NCBI GenBank assembly: GCA_001599615.1 | Contig: BCHJ01000006.1 | Coordinates: forward strand, 188,744 to 252,743 | Direction of reading: 5' to 3' | Source of the DNA: Thielaviopsis euricoi | Lineage: Eukaryota; Ascomycota; Sordariomycetes; Microascales; Ceratocystidaceae | DNA: 64,000 bases | Shown: positions 22,431 through 34,711 of the stretch, one piece after another | Layout of the letters: every line of letters starts with the position of its first letter | How positions within the stretch are numbered: position 1 is the stretch's first letter | Translations under genes and position numbers: made by a program | Notes under the pieces: model-generated | Databases searched by the model: none | What the model was told of the DNA's origin: nothing | Seen by the model: only the letters and a program-made list of their open reading frames with translations

Positions 22431-24152
22431 CTACGCCTGGTTCTGCTGTCTGCCGCCACGGCCACCGAAGCCACCACGGCCCTGACCACGGCCATAGTTG
22501 TTACCGCCACGGCCACGGCCGTTGGCACCGCGCCAGTTGTTGTTCCGCTGGCCCTGGTACTGACCCTGCATCTGGTTCTGATGACCGCCCTGGCCCTGCC
22601 AGGTAGCATTCTGAGGAGGACCGGCAGGCTGCTGCTGACCCTGTTGCTGCTGGGGCTGCTGGGGCAGTTGAGGCTGCTGCTGAACGTTGTTACGAGGAGG
22701 AGCAGGACGAGCAGTATTGATGGGGCGTGGGATGTTCTCGGGGTTGTCGTAAACGTAGAGGCTCTTGTCGATGACAGAGGGAATGGCGGCAATTTCGGTA
22801 CCCAGCTCGCGCTCAATGTTGTACAGGTTGTATCTATCGTCCCAGTTGATCAGGTTAATAGCGAGACCAAGGTGACCATAACGGCCAGAACGACCGATTC
22901 TGTGCAGATAGGTCTCGGCGTTCTTGGGGAAATCAAAGTTGATGACAACGTTGACGGCCTGGATATCGATACCACGGGTGAGCAGATCTGAGCACACGAG
23001 ATTACGGCAGACACCCTTGCGGAAATCGTGGAAGACGCGGTTACGGGCAGTCTGGGCCATCTTGGCGTGACTGTAGAAGCACGAGTAGCCGAGCTCGGTA
23101 ATCTTCTTGGCCAGAAGCTCGACACGGTTGGTGGAGTTGCAGAAAATGATGGACTGGTTGATCTGTAGTCTGGAGAACAGGGTGTTGAGGCAGTGGACCT
23201 TGTCCTTTTCGTCGACATAGGCGTAGTACTGGGTGATACCGCGCAGGGTGAGCTCGTCCATCAGGTTAATCTCGTGAGGGTCGTGCATGTTCTTGTCGGA
23301 AAAGCCCTTGACCTCAACGGGGAAGGTAGCGGAGAAAAGCATGACCTGGCGGTCCTTAGGGTGGTGTTGCAGCAGCTGCTCAATAACAGGGGTGAATTCC
23401 GCCGAAAGGAGCTTATCGGCCTCGTCCATGATGAACATGGGGCATTCGCTCAGGTCCGCAACGTTTTTGCCAGCCAGATCCAGAATACGGCCGGGGGTAC
23501 CAACAATGACGTGCACGGGATCCTGCAGACGAACAATGTCATCACGCAGGCCAGTACCACCAGTGGTAACCATGACATTGATGCCGAGGTGTTTACCCAG
23601 AGTCTTGCAGACCTGGGAAGTTTGGAGAGCAAGCTCTCTGGTGGGAACCAAAATCAAACATTGAATCTTGGAAACCTTGGGGTTGATCTTCTCGAGGGCG
23701 GGAATGACGAAGGCGGCGGTCTTTCCGGTACCGTTCTTGGCTCTGGCGAGGACGTCACGTCCAGTGAGGGCAACAGGGATGGCCTCTTCTTGAATGGGAG
23801 AGGGCTTTTCAAAGCCAGCTTCGAAGATACCCATAAGCAAATCGCGCTTTAAATGGAAGTCCTCAAACTCCAGACCCTTGGTGTTGGTGACATCCTGTAT
23901 TCACGCAGGCTCGTTAGAAATGCCGTGCCTAGGGCAATAAAAAAAAAGAGGTAAAAGTTGGTGTAAAGCATACCTCTGTTTGTGTCCGGGTGTCCTTGGC
24001 GGGGATGTTCAGCGACTTCTTCCAATCTTCGCCCTCACTACAACAAAAAGAATGAATAGTGTAAGTCATTGTACTCTGAATTCAGGGAAAAATGGGGCCT
24101 CTTCTTACCCGAGGGACGTCGCCTGCAACTTCTCCGTGATTGCGTCCGTCAT
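22431..24152 (-). CDS. DHH1: DEAD-box RNA helicase DHH1 (mRNA decapping activator, P-body component)
   Basis: The fungal DDX6 orthologue: an ATP-dependent RNA-binding protein that represses translation and promotes decapping with Pat1, Edc3 and the Ccr4-Not complex in cytoplasmic P-bodies. Three exons, 24152-24109, 24037-23974 and 23894-22431, give 523 residues. The N-terminal exons are short, and the start follows the conserved fungal pattern (MTDAITEKLQATSLG, then GEDWKKSLNIP). Seen in order: Q-motif KPSPIQEEAIP; motif I AKNGTGKT (88-95); PTRELALQ; GG; TPGR; motif II DEAD (193-196); motif III SAT (224-226); SIIFCNS; GIDIQAVN; and HRIGRSGR. These are full-length, near-invariant DDX6 motifs. 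The C-terminal tail is Gln/Pro-rich and then RGG-rich (GRGRGGNNYGRGQGRGG), a disordered RNA-binding, condensate-forming type of tail. The gene is divergent from GatB. Confidence 0.97.
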
Positions 24153-25505
24153 TTGGATGTTATGTGATGTAAAGAGAGAGAGATGGGGGGAAATGAGTAA
24201 AGGCGGGGGAAGAAACAAGAGCTTCCTAAGGAGTCAAGGGCGATGTAGAACTTGCACCGATAATGGGAGGCACAGTCAAGGTAAGCAGCAACAGGGGAGG
24301 CTGAGAAACACAACAGCAATACGAATGCGTCTAGATGCGTTGTCGGCTTTTTTTCGCTGGCTGGAAAGTCACGGCAGTGATGGCTTTTTGTATTTGTATC
24401 GTCGGTTCGGTCTTTGATCGATGGGGAAAGCAGTTCAAGTCGAGTGGAGTTGTCGTGAAGTTGTTGGAGTCTTTTTTTGTGGTCGTCGTAAATAGGTCAA
24501 GCTGTATCAAATGCAGTGATAAAGCAAAGAGCGAGAAAGAGAACCAATCTCTCAAGACAAGAGGCTTGACGGCGCAAATAAAAGGTTGAAGGTGCGACTT
24601 TTGATGAAAAGCGTCAAACGCTGATGATGGTTTATTGGTGGTTGGTAGTGATGGAGTTGGAAGTTGTGTGTGCGGGTTGCGTGTGAGAAAGTGGTGAAAG
24701 GAAAAGTGGCAACGCAGAGCAAAGGCAAGCAAAAAGAGAGCAAGCAATGGCTTTTTGGTGGAGAATTCAGTGGAAACTCCAGCAGGCCTCAGGCCTTGCG
24801 CACCTACCAATCTAGATGCGGACTCAGAGGCTTTTGGGGGGAACTAAGTTTGTTAACCCTAGGCCTTGTGGTGCTACAGGGCGTTTTGGGGGGGGCTTTG
24901 AGGGGCCTCGTTTGTGGGGCACAGACTCCCTAAAAACTGCGTGGCGTCCTGTCGTTAAATAAAGTGTGGCGCTTGTGTGTGAAGATATTGTATTTGTGAA
25001 CTTGTTTCTTAACGATGACGTTTACTCTTTTTCTTCGTCAAGACGTGTAAATAACAGATTTCGTTGGTATTGACTTGCTACTCATGGTAGCAGTTTTATT
25101 GCTCTAAACCGCTATAAGCTAATACGATGATTTGCCGCAAGACGGAACCGTTGGCCATTATCTATTTTACATCGGGGCTGTCCCCCACAGTTAACTTTGA
25201 AGGCACAATGGATGTTTTGACTATCATGAATCATTGACCCGCCAATCTGGATCACAAGTTTGTCTATTGAACTCTTTTCGTTACAAAGCGGTTCGTTGGA
25301 CATTGGCACCTAGGGCACAAATGAATGCGGGATCAATGTGAATTTGTGCTATGACATCAAGGTCACCAATGAATTATGCTTATCGATAAGCCACATGGAT
25401 AGTGCAGCTCCAGGGTTTGTACTATTCTCCATTGAACTTAATGCATCCGCATTATGTAGCCTGCTCCTCCTCTGTACCCAAACACTCCATCCGATCGATC
25501 TCATC
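24153..25505. other. Divergent promoter region DHH1/GatB
   Basis: About 1.35 kb between two head-to-head housekeeping genes. I see a G-rich patch at 24830-24920 and no convincing gene. A 62-codon minus-strand frame near 25300-25112 is open but unrecognised. Confidence 0.55.
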
Positions 25506-27395
25506 ATGGGTCTAACTCGAGCTTTGGCAGCCCCTTTACGACAATGTGCCACATCTCGGCTGCATCCGCGGATGTCTCGGCTCTTATTGGCCACCACTAA
25601 CCACCGTAGCCTCCAGTCTCAAGCTTCGTCAGCTGCCAGCCAAGCGCCACCAACAACACCCGATCCGACGTCAATTCCGCTACGCAAGCGCCTCAAAGAC
25701 GAAGCAAAGCGCCAAAAGGCCGCCGGCAATGCCAAGAAGTCGAAGCGCAGCACGCAGACCGTGCCCGGGTGGGAGCTCACGGTCGGCATCGAAATCCACG
25801 CTCAGCTCAACGCCCCAACCAAGCTCTTCTCGCCCGCCTCTGTCATCGCCCCGCCGCCCCGCGACGCCGCCAATCAGTATGCCGCGCTGTTTGATCTCGC
25901 CGTTCCGGGTAGCCAGCCGCTCTTCCAGCCCGCCGTCTTGGTGCCCGCTGTGCGCGCTGCGCTGGCTCTTAACTGCACCATCAACCCAGTCAGCTCCTTC
26001 GACCGCAAACATTATTTCTGGTGGGACCAGCCGGCAGGATACCAGATCACACAGTACTATTCTCCTTTCGCCCAGAATGGCAATCTGACACTGTTGGCAC
26101 GCGACGGGATTGCCAGTGAAGACGGAGAGAGCGTTACGGTGCGGATAAAACAGGTGCAGCTGGAGCAAGATACGGCCAAAACTCTGTCGCAGCCGGGCGC
26201 AGTGCAGTGGATTGACTTTAATCGTTCGGGCACACCGTTGATTGAAATCATCACAGAGCCAGAATTTCATCATCCGCGCACGGCCGCGGTCTTTGTAGAC
26301 AAGGTACAAACGCTGCTGAGCACCTTTGATGCGTGTGTGGTTGGTATGGAAGCCGGTGGTCTTCGTGCCGATGTGAACGTTTCTGTGCGGCGGACAGGCG
26401 ATCCTTCTATTCCGCTGGGAACGCGGACCGAAATCAAGAACCTAAACACGGTCAAGGCTATTGAGGACGCCATTATTGCCGAGCGCGATCGGCAGATCCG
26501 CAAACTCGAGGATGGTGGAACAATTGCTAGCGAGACTCGTGGCTGGACTCTTGGGACCAAGGAGACAAGAAGGTTGAGAGGAAAGGAGGGCGAGGTTGAT
26601 TATCGCTACATGCCTGACCCGGATCTTCCTCCGCTGGTTATTGGCCAAGATCTGGTTGAGTGTCTGCATAAATCAGTCAAGGCTACGCCAGATATCGAGG
26701 TTGACATGCTGGTATCCAAGTTTGGGCTCCAGCTCAAAGATGCCATGGCTCTGGTTACGGCCAACAGCGAAGACAAGCTCGACTACTTTTATCGTGTAGT
26801 GCAGCAGGTCCACCGCTTGCAAGCCCAAGACGACGCCAAGTACAGCGAACCCGCCTTTGTTGACACGAAGCTGAGCGTGCTCGCCGGAAACTGGGTCCTC
26901 CACGAGTTTGGTCGCCTGACCAAGGTCGGCAAAAGCGCCGAAGCGGAAAACCCCGAGCTGGTGACCCCAGAGCGTCTCGACGATCTCGTCAGCGTTGATG
27001 ACCTGGCGGAGCTTTTGTACGTTCTCCACAACGGAAAGATCACATCCCGTGTGGCCAAGGAAGTTTTCTTTGTCATGTACTACAAGTGGATGGCCATTGA
27101 GAAGCAGCAAGACGGGGTAGCTGAGCAAGTGAGCTTGTCAGAATACCTCGACTGGAATAAGCTATGGTTCGTCGAAATCGGCAAGACAGAGTATCGCGAG
27201 CTGGCTGAGAGGATGTTTGAGGAGAATAAGCCGCGCAGCTTGGAGCTGATCAAGACAGAAGAACCGCCAAAGGGCAAGGTGATGTGGCTTCTGGGAGAAA
27301 TGCTACGAACGGGACCCGCGGAGAATATGATGCCGGAACAGGCGGAAGCTATTTTGCGAGAGGTCATTGCTGAGGCCCGGGGAGCACAGGCATAG
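25506..27395 (+). CDS. PET112: Mitochondrial glutamyl-tRNA(Gln) amidotransferase subunit B (GatB/PET112)
   Basis: A subunit of the mitochondrial GatCAB/GatFAB amidotransferase, which converts Glu-tRNA(Gln) to Gln-tRNA(Gln) for organelle translation. GatB is the kinase-like subunit that activates the glutamate. A single exon of 629 residues. The first about 90 residues are Arg/Ser/Ala-rich, as in a mitochondrial presequence. Family signatures follow: ELTVGIEIHAQLN; FDRKHYFWWDQPAGYQITQY, equivalent to the YFYPDLPKGYQISQ block; RIKQVQLEQDTAKTL; DFNRSGTPLIEIITEPE; GGLRADVNVSVR; and EIKNLNTVKAIEDAI. The C-terminal helical tail domain (DKLDYFYRVVQ, VAKEVFFVMYYKW) ends in the usual AILREVIAEA. The ATG at 25506 gives a plausible targeting peptide; the frame is open further upstream (an in-frame ATG at 25395) but encodes hydrophobic, non-presequence residues. 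The gene is longer than yeast Pet112 (541 residues), mainly at the N-terminus. Confidence 0.95.
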   Translation: MGLTRALAAPLRQCATSRLHPRMSRLLLATTNHRSLQSQASSAASQAPPTTPDPTSIPLRKRLKDEAKRQKAAGNAKKSKRSTQTVPGWELTVGIEIHAQLNAPTKLFSPASVIAPPPRDAANQYAALFDLAVPGSQPLFQPAVLVPAVRAALALNCTINPVSSFDRKHYFWWDQPAGYQITQYYSPFAQNGNLTLLARDGIASEDGESVTVRIKQVQLEQDTAKTLSQPGAVQWIDFNRSGTPLIEIITEPEFHHPRTAAVFVDKVQTLLSTFDACVVGMEAGGLRADVNVSVRRTGDPSIPLGTRTEIKNLNTVKAIEDAIIAERDRQIRKLEDGGTIASETRGWTLGTKETRRLRGKEGEVDYRYMPDPDLPPLVIGQDLVECLHKSVKATPDIEVDMLVSKFGLQLKDAMALVTANSEDKLDYFYRVVQQVHRLQAQDDAKYSEPAFVDTKLSVLAGNWVLHEFGRLTKVGKSAEAENPELVTPERLDDLVSVDDLAELLYVLHNGKITSRVAKEVFFVMYYKWMAIEKQQDGVAEQVSLSEYLDWNKLWFVEIGKTEYRELAERMFEENKPRSLELIKTEEPPKGKVMWLLGEMLRTGPAENMMPEQAEAILREVIAEARGAQA

Positions 27396-27675
27396 TAACA
27401 GATATGGATGTATGATTAATACTGGATGCAGTGAGAATGAAATAGAGATGAGTGTATGATTAATAAAGGCGTATTGAGAATAAACCAAGCCATACAATCA
27501 CAAACATGAGTGTGTTACAAGTGTGGAAGAAATACAGAAAGTCACGATTGTGGTAAAAAAAAGCAAAACAGTCATATAATCATGGACAAACCAGCTATAG
27601 AAGCAGCCAGCTAGGGTCTCAACTGGAGACAGACGTATAAACAAAAGTAAAGACAAAGTGAAGCGACGAATGACG
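27396..27675. other. Convergent 3' region GatB/J-protein
   Basis: About 280 nt of AT-rich 3' UTR shared between two tail-to-tail genes. No gene is seen. Confidence 0.6.
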
Positions 27676-28572
27676 CTATTTCTGCTTGTCCCAATCCAGC
27701 TCATATCCGGCAGACTCAATAAAGGTTAGCAAGCGCTCCTCGCGCGACATTGTCGACGACGCCTTTTGCCGCTGCGCCAGAGCCGACATGATGCGCTCAT
27801 TTTCCCTAGAGCGCGTGTGTATCAACGACGAGGCCTGGCTCTCCATGTGAGCGTAGTGCGTCGCAGTTCCCAGGCCAACGAGTCCCACGACCAGCATGGC
27901 AAAATACCCATTGGACATGTACAGCGGCGACTGTTTGCGGGCCGACGGGCCGGTACCGTCGCGCTCAGCGCGCCATTCTTCCCAGTCCTCCCACGAGGCA
28001 TTGCGTGCAGTTCCGTTGCCGTGCTCAGAGCGCCAGTGGCGGTCGGCGCGGCGGTACACTTCGTGGATGGAGCACGGGGCCGTGCTCACCCAGCCAATGT
28101 CGTACAGGTCGTAGGCCTTTCTCTTGCTAGTGCTAGAGAGGATTTCATTGGCGAGGACGACCAGTCGGTAGCGCTCGGTGCGAGTGGCCTTGTCAACCGA
28201 GCCATCATGATGGTGGTGTCGGTCGGGATGGTACAGTTTTACGAGCTGTAGGTAGCGACGCTTGGTGTACGGCTGGTCCTTGGTCATGCCGAGGATATCG
28301 TAGGGCGTAGGGTTAGGTACAGTGGGCCATGCGGGTGCGTCATGAGCAGAAGATGTCCGTGCGTAGTGGTGGCTGTGGCCGTCTGCAAAGGAAGCTGTGC
28401 TGGCCCATCGGCGGCGCAGAGTGGGGAGCGGAGTGCGGTGCGGCTTCGGCGTGGGGCGTGTGCAGGGGCCGAGAGCAGGGGAAGTGGAGTACTGCGAGAG
28501 CGCAGAGGTAGACGACAGCACAGAAGAAGCAGCAGGAACAGCTAAAGCTGGGGTTTTGAGTAGAAGCGGCAT
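27676..28572 (-). CDS. Mitochondrial membrane J-domain protein, JID1-like
   Basis: A class III J-protein co-chaperone that would stimulate an Hsp70, probably in mitochondria. A single exon of 298 residues starts at ATG 28572. The N-terminus to about residue 60 is rich in Ser/Ala/Arg/Pro with no acidic residues, like a presequence. The J domain spans about 88-162 (TPYDILGM, then LVKLYHPDRH) with the catalytic HPD tripeptide at 115-117. A His/Asp-rich insert follows it (HHHHDGSVDKA). Then comes YDLYDIGW, and a single TM at about 221-240 (YFAMLVVGLVGLGTATHYA). The basic C-terminal tail ends in ESAGYELDWDKQK. Domain order resembles fungal JID1 of the inner mitochondrial membrane; the name is by resemblance and not proven. 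The frame is open upstream to 28848, but that part is Phe-rich leader sequence and was not included. Confidence 0.85.
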   Translation of the reverse strand: MPLLLKTPALAVPAASSVLSSTSALSQYSTSPALGPCTRPTPKPHRTPLPTLRRRWASTASFADGHSHHYARTSSAHDAPAWPTVPNPTPYDILGMTKDQPYTKRRYLQLVKLYHPDRHHHHDGSVDKATRTERYRLVVLANEILSSTSKRKAYDLYDIGWVSTAPCSIHEVYRRADRHWRSEHGNGTARNASWEDWEEWRAERDGTGPSARKQSPLYMSNGYFAMLVVGLVGLGTATHYAHMESQASSLIHTRSRENERIMSALAQRQKASSTMSREERLLTFIESAGYELDWDKQK

Positions 28573-31500
28573 TGTTGAAGCTGTAGGCAGGGGAAAGATG
28601 AACCGAAGAAATAAAGAGGTTTGTTGGATTGGATAGAGATTGAGCTTGGAGCTATAAACGGAGCGAGAAAAGAAAAAGAAAAATTTAAAAAAAAAATAGA
28701 CTTGGTCCGGTGGTGTATCGGCAAGTGACGCAATAAAAGCACCGGGCTTATCTCGACATAGAACGTGAATAGTATTATAGATAGATGAGATGACTTGACT
28801 TGCTGGCCAATTCAAGGCACAGAATAACTCAGCACACAATGATGGCACAAAAGGCTTCTCTTTACGGTCATTTCACGTGCGCGCAGAGACGGCTTTTTAA
28901 GCAGATCCAACGAAACGAAACGATGTCGTCCAGATGGACAATCGAATTGTTTGTAGCAAAGTGATGCGCACAATCGAGAAGGTTGCGAGCAAGAAATCAG
29001 CGTGGTGACTGGGGTGAAACAGGAAAAAAAAGTAAGGATGGGCGGTTGCAAGGGAAAATCAGCGCATATTAAGTTTGCTTTGCCTTGCTTTTCTTTGCTT
29101 TGCTTTTGTTTTGTTTATGGTCGGGTTGGGTTTTGGTTTTGGGGGCGCCTCGGCGAAGTATTGGTCGGTCGGTACTTTCTGGGCGCCTCAGGAAACCTTC
29201 TCACTCCATCGAAGCTTACCTGGTGATGAAATGATCAGCTGCCAGACAGATCTCATTATGGCAAAATTAGCCTGAGATTGGCCTATCTTATCTCAAGCTT
29301 ATAACCCTATTAAATGTCATACAACCCTACACCCAGACCCTATCACTTCTGACTTACACGCATGAAGCTCAAAAATTTGAAAGAATCTCATATGTGATGA
29401 AACTTCGGCGTCTATCTCGAATAAGACAAAGGTCTTTGTGTTTATTTTTGTAATCCTTATTTTGGTTGATTCTTTTTATGGGCACAAAAGTTTGGCAGCA
29501 CAATTGGTCAATGCCGATGCATTCTCACGCCCTTCCAAAACGGTAAATACGCCTAAATTATATGCAAAGCCATACAAGCACAGGGCATTGCTTGGCAAAA
29601 GCCGTTTCAAGGCCGGTTACATTGAATGCCTTTTTTCGTACTTACATTCCGGATTTTGGTACACTAATGGCCGGGATTTGACATTATAACTAGCAAGTAA
29701 AAAAGTACATTCATCTGTCAGGTCAGAGGCATTGGATTCCTTGACACTGTATACATACTTTAAGATTTGAGAGGCAAACAACAGCGACTGTGCGGCGGGT
29801 GATGGTTGCTCAGCACCTGCCAACCTTGTACAAAGGTCCTATCGCCACGGAATGCTAATCATACCAGTATAGCAGCTGCAAAGGCTTATATCTGCGATGT
29901 GCTGTCGACGAAAAATGACGCCATTTGCAAGCAGAGTTGAGGTCAAGAGAAATGCGTGATTTTGAGAGTCTCGTGCTGGCCTGCCGTCTTTGCTTGCAGG
30001 CGTGTGGAAATGCCCGCATGCAGTATTTTTTTTCTCTAGCCAAAGCCCTGACCAAGCCAGTAAAAATACTACAGTAATGGTTTGCCCGCAGGTGTACCGT
30101 ACAGTACTGCAGAGAAAAGAACAGCGGCAAAGTCAAGGGCGAGGGCAAAAGCCAGTGCCATTTTGAGTCTCGTGCGGTGTAATGCGACGAGAGGACGCTG
30201 AAGTCAAGGTTGGGTGAGATGAAATTAAGATGAGGGTGAATAAGTCACATGCCTGGGAAGTCAGAATCATGACGGGTTGTATTGTATCAAGAGCAGACAT
30301 AAGTTCTACCAGGAAGTAGATAAGTGAGTGGCAGTGAGATGGGAATGTGTAAGATGAGTTGGCTTTGGACTTCTGTCTTGGGACGTATCTTTGCAGAGCG
30401 GGCTTTTGTATTCTACAGCGAGACTGGAATATTGCTGTTGGCTCAGTAACTTTGAGTAGCAACCTTCCCAGTTTACCAGACGTCCAAGGCACACTCGCCT
30501 CACTTTTTTCTCGTCTTCTGCTAAGAGGCCTCAATCCCTTTTCTGTTCTCGGGCTCACTCCCTTCTCCTGCGCCGTAGTTTAGTATACGAAATACGCTCT
30601 AGGAAGATACAGGAGACCGAGTTTCATGTCCCAAGGTATCCAGCAGGGTCATTCACCGACAACGCCGACTAATTCTTGATATTGGTAGATGCAGAACACT
30701 AGCCGCAGCGGTATGTTGTGCTGTGATGGGATGTGTCAAAGCGAAGGTGTGTAGGACACGGAGGGTGAGCTGGTCTGGGGAAAATGAGAAAATGGGCCAC
30801 TGCGTGTATTTCGAACAAGTCACATCAGTACCTTGGTACGGGAGAGTTTGAGTCTAAAGGGCCTGGCAGGAGAAGAAAGAATGAGAAATGCCCGCAGTGT
30901 GCTTACAGGAGAAGAGGCATTTCTTGGCAGGCACCAGAAAGCAAGCCATCCAGCCAGCAAGCCCGAGCGCGCAAAAGATGCTGGAACGAGCTTTTTTTTT
31001 TTTTTTTTTTTTCTTGGACCCTTATTCATTATTTTTTTTCTCAGTGATTCCGCACCTGGAAAATAGTTGCACGAATAAGACAATAATGCCAAGACGTGTG
31101 GGTGTATTCAAGTTTATTATAGTCCTTTGCCAAGACGTGATAGAAAAAAAAATGAAAAATAAAACAGCCAAGCAGTCTGTTCGTCAGTGTGAGCCATTGA
31201 TTCTCCGGTCTGGCAAGGAAATGGTGTTTGCCTGTCTTGACTCCTCCAAGCTGCGCTCTGCACGTTTTCAAGCAAACAGCTCTGCATCCCAGGTGTGGCG
31301 GAATACTGTCGTTTTCATGAAGACGCAGTATTTACTACGTAAGTGATTGATGGCAAAAAATAAAGCAAGCAAACATTGATATTCAATTTTTTTTTGTCGA
31401 GCAACGCATCACAATAGGTGGTGTATAGCAAGTGGCCGGGTAGTCTTGTTTTATTTAAGAACACTACGAGTTTCAGAGAATAGAGAGAAAACCAGACACA

Positions 31501-34500
31501 AGGCCTAAATAACAAATTACGAGACAACCCGTCTTTAGCAGGTGCCAGAGCCGATGTCGTTATCAAGCTGTGCTAGGTAAAGCCAGACAGGTCAAGGCAT
31601 CTGGGGGTGAGCAACAAATATGAGGAGGTTTTCTTGTCTGTCCTCGTCGTCTTCTCCCCAGCCCCGTCTGCTCTGTGTTCTAATCCCCGTGGGGTGGGCG
31701 GGCTCCTCTACCACCGATTGGTGCATCAATATCTTCTGTATTTCCATGTCAGGATAAAACGCAAAGCGTAGGCTGAGGAGTAGTTGGAGAATGCCAAGAT
31801 ATATTGCTTTGTGTGTCTTGATTTCCAGACTATAAAGTCACAGACGGAAGAAGATGAGAAGCTGTGATAGTACCCGAGCCGCCACCGTTTCGTACTGGTA
31901 GGGGCAAACACTGGCCGTCAATCTCTATTTTATTTTCATGACTTCAACCCAGTTGTCTATTCTACCCGTTCGTATTGGATCATCCTTTGTTCATCTAGTC
32001 TTTGCATACGCCCCGTCATTTATCATGAACTCTGTCAAGCCGAATCCTCGCACTCCCGGCCTAGCCACCAGCTAATCCATGATTTTACCAGGACCAGGCT
32101 TACAAAGCATGTTATATTACCTGACTATGCCGGCCTAAAATCAAGGTTAAGTTAAGAACCTTTTCTCTCGGAGCACAACAATTCTAGATCCCAGCTAGTC
32201 CGATTGTATCTGCAAACCAAGACTGCATTTTCCCGCGCGGCAGCTAAATTTTCCTGTTCAAGTATTTAGTGGCACTATTCCATTTGTTTTTTGTTCTATA
32301 GCAGCATCTCAAGGGTACTCAGGGTGTTCTGTAAGGCCAAGAAAGCCCACATTTCTGGCTCAGGCTACGTTAAGCGAGAGAAGTCCCCGTCGACAAAAGG
32401 TCTTTTTGTTTATATATAGCCTAGCAGTATGCACAAGAAGACGGTGTGCTGTACTCCTTGGAGATACTTGACCAGAATTAAGAGGAATTAGAGGCAAGGG
32501 AGACAACAGCCACTGATTGATAAGCCATGCCGTAGAGTTTGTGGGGGGCTTTTTGTTAAAGATTTCGTAATAGAAAAATAACAACAAAATCACCAGCCCG
32601 ATCGGTCAAGAAGTCTGTCTGTCGTGAATGCAGTTATTTTCGAATGGTTATGCATGGTGGTAGTTTCGAAAAAGTTGGCCTGTCTATGGCTGATTCGGAC
32701 TTGACCAGCAATAAGAGAGAATAAGTTGCATGTCCAAGACTCAAGTTCATGATATCGGGATGCAGATGTAAATCCGAGGTCGAGAGGCCATTGTGAATGC
32801 ATATACATATATAAGCACTGCGAGTTACAGTGGGAGTTTAGTTGGCATATTATCAATCAGACAGTAGCCACAGACTGCGCGATGGCTCGAGCGTGTATAA
32901 ATCCAGCCATAGTATACACTGTATACTCTGAGCCCGAACCAGACACAGGAGCAAAATGTCCGACGGATTGTAAACAAATCAATAAATCATTTCTTCTCTA
33001 CAGCTAATTCCACCTTCCAAACACAAGTCGTTGGGCCGTTGTAGAAGCAAAGACCGCCTGACAGGGGCGCTTTATCTATCGAAGAGATTCCAGGAATTGG
33101 AGAGCGATGCGGCTCTGTGGAATTGAGCTTGGAGCCACTGTGATGATGATGCTATTTCTAGTGGAAAATCAAACATTTGCCGGTACTGGAGAGAATTTCG
33201 TATTCATTGGTGTATTGCTAGTGCTTGACTTGTGATTGGTTTCCGCGGGCTTTGTGCAGTGCTATAATATATACAGTAAAACTTGAGGCTATGCATAACG
33301 ACTAAATGCTACCGAGTTTTCCCACTGGCTATTTTTGTTTTCTCTTTCTTTATACCGAGTTTGTGATGTCACGCTTTTTTTTATTCCTACTTTTTTTCTT
33401 CTTTTTTTCTGGCCTTTGCCTATTTAGACCACTGAATGCCAGGTACGGCGGTATAGTGTGGTGTGGGCAATATAGCCGGGACTCGCGCCCTTAAGCGAGG
33501 AACTTTATTTTGAAAATAAGCGTCGCCAATGCCATGAAGGTGGTGGGAAGAATATTCTTTCACCCTCGTCTCCGATAATCTCATTGTTTCCTTTCATGCT
33601 GCTTTAAGATGTCGGAATTTTCGTGATAAATCACTGCATCCTATTCATAGTGGTGGTGATGATTGATATGCTTAGTTTCTTAAACAATATGCTTAGTTTG
33701 TTCTACCGAAAGGCGTGAATGCTGCATGTCAGATACGGCCAGTCTGATCAAAGGCTTTTATACCAAATCCTAGAAACTAAGACGCCGTCCAAGACGTTAG
33801 AAACTGAATGAGGAAAAGGCTGCTCATAACAGTGCTCGGAAAACAAAAAATCCTCGTTAGGGGATGTTTCCTGAGAGGGAAGCCAAGTTAAACCAGACCG
33901 GCATATTGTATACTTTCTATTGTACAATCTACACAATTACCAACTAGTAGAAGCCTGGATCAACTACACCATGAGGCTCTGAGTCGACATCATAGGCCTC
34001 AGTCACCCACTAAATCTCATATTGCTAATTAACCCGTTTCGGAAGCTAGGATCACTCCAGTCAATGGAACAAACCCTGTCCATGGTTATAATTGCAATAC
34101 ATACACCCCCAAGGGCCGTGCGGCTCGGACCAGCTGGCATATGGCAATGGCATGGAACAAAAAGTAAGAGAGAGAAAAATAACAACATCAGCATAGAAAA
34201 AGCAGCAAAATACAAAGAGCTCTTGTTTGGGACCACGGCTGGTCCGTAGTCATGGCCTGCCTATTCGGGACGGGATTGTAACGTTTGTGAGGTATGAGGG
34301 CGTGTGAATGAATCACTGAGGGGTGAACTTGGCTCATGCTTGGCTCAGAAACGGTACCATACACTGCTGAAGGAGTTAATTCTGGAAGAAAACGGAAGGA
34401 CATGGCTTCCTCAGGCCTGGCTGAGACCAGAGATCTGCTCTGGCGCTGGTAATTATCACTATTACCAAGAGCAACGACCAACCTCGAAAACGGGCTTGTT

Positions 34501-34711
34501 CGTCCTCAGCTCGAGGAATATAAAACCGGCCCGTCAGCCCTCTCTCTTCGGGTCTGTTCTTCTCTTTCTTTCCTCACCACGCTCTCGGTGACTCTCCTTT
34601 TGTTTCCTTCACTGGTCTCAGCACATTCATTCTTTTATATTCCAACTTTTATACATTCTTTACTATCTATACCAGTCTTTGTGACTACATTCCCTTCGTT
34701 CTCAAACAACC
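28573..34711. other. 6.1-kb gene-poor spacer
   Basis: This lies between the J-protein and the FMN oxidase genes, both transcribed outwards. Only short, unrecognised frames (under 155 codons) are present. It holds scattered homopolymer tracts, such as a T22 run near 30991, and G/T-rich segments near 29070-29160. The last 300-400 nt before 34712 form the oxidase promoter. No tRNA fold, transposon ORF or repeat pair was found by eye. Confidence 0.5.
34519..34525 (+). promoter_or_regulatory. TATA box of the FMN oxidase gene
   Basis: TATAAAA lies 193 nt upstream of the start codon and is followed by a long CT-rich stretch (34545-34690). This is the layout of strongly expressed filamentous-fungal genes. 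Confidence 0.7.

Noticed and set aside
25112..25309. Short minus-strand frame in the DHH1/GatB spacer
   Set aside because: Only about 62 codons from its best ATG, with no domain; lies in a promoter region.
25338..25505. In-frame upstream extension of GatB
   Set aside because: It begins at GTG, is hydrophobic, and would bury the mitochondrial presequence.
28573..28848. In-frame upstream extension of the J-protein
   Set aside because: The Phe-rich leader-like sequence is unlike a protein N-terminus; ATG 28572 gives a good presequence.
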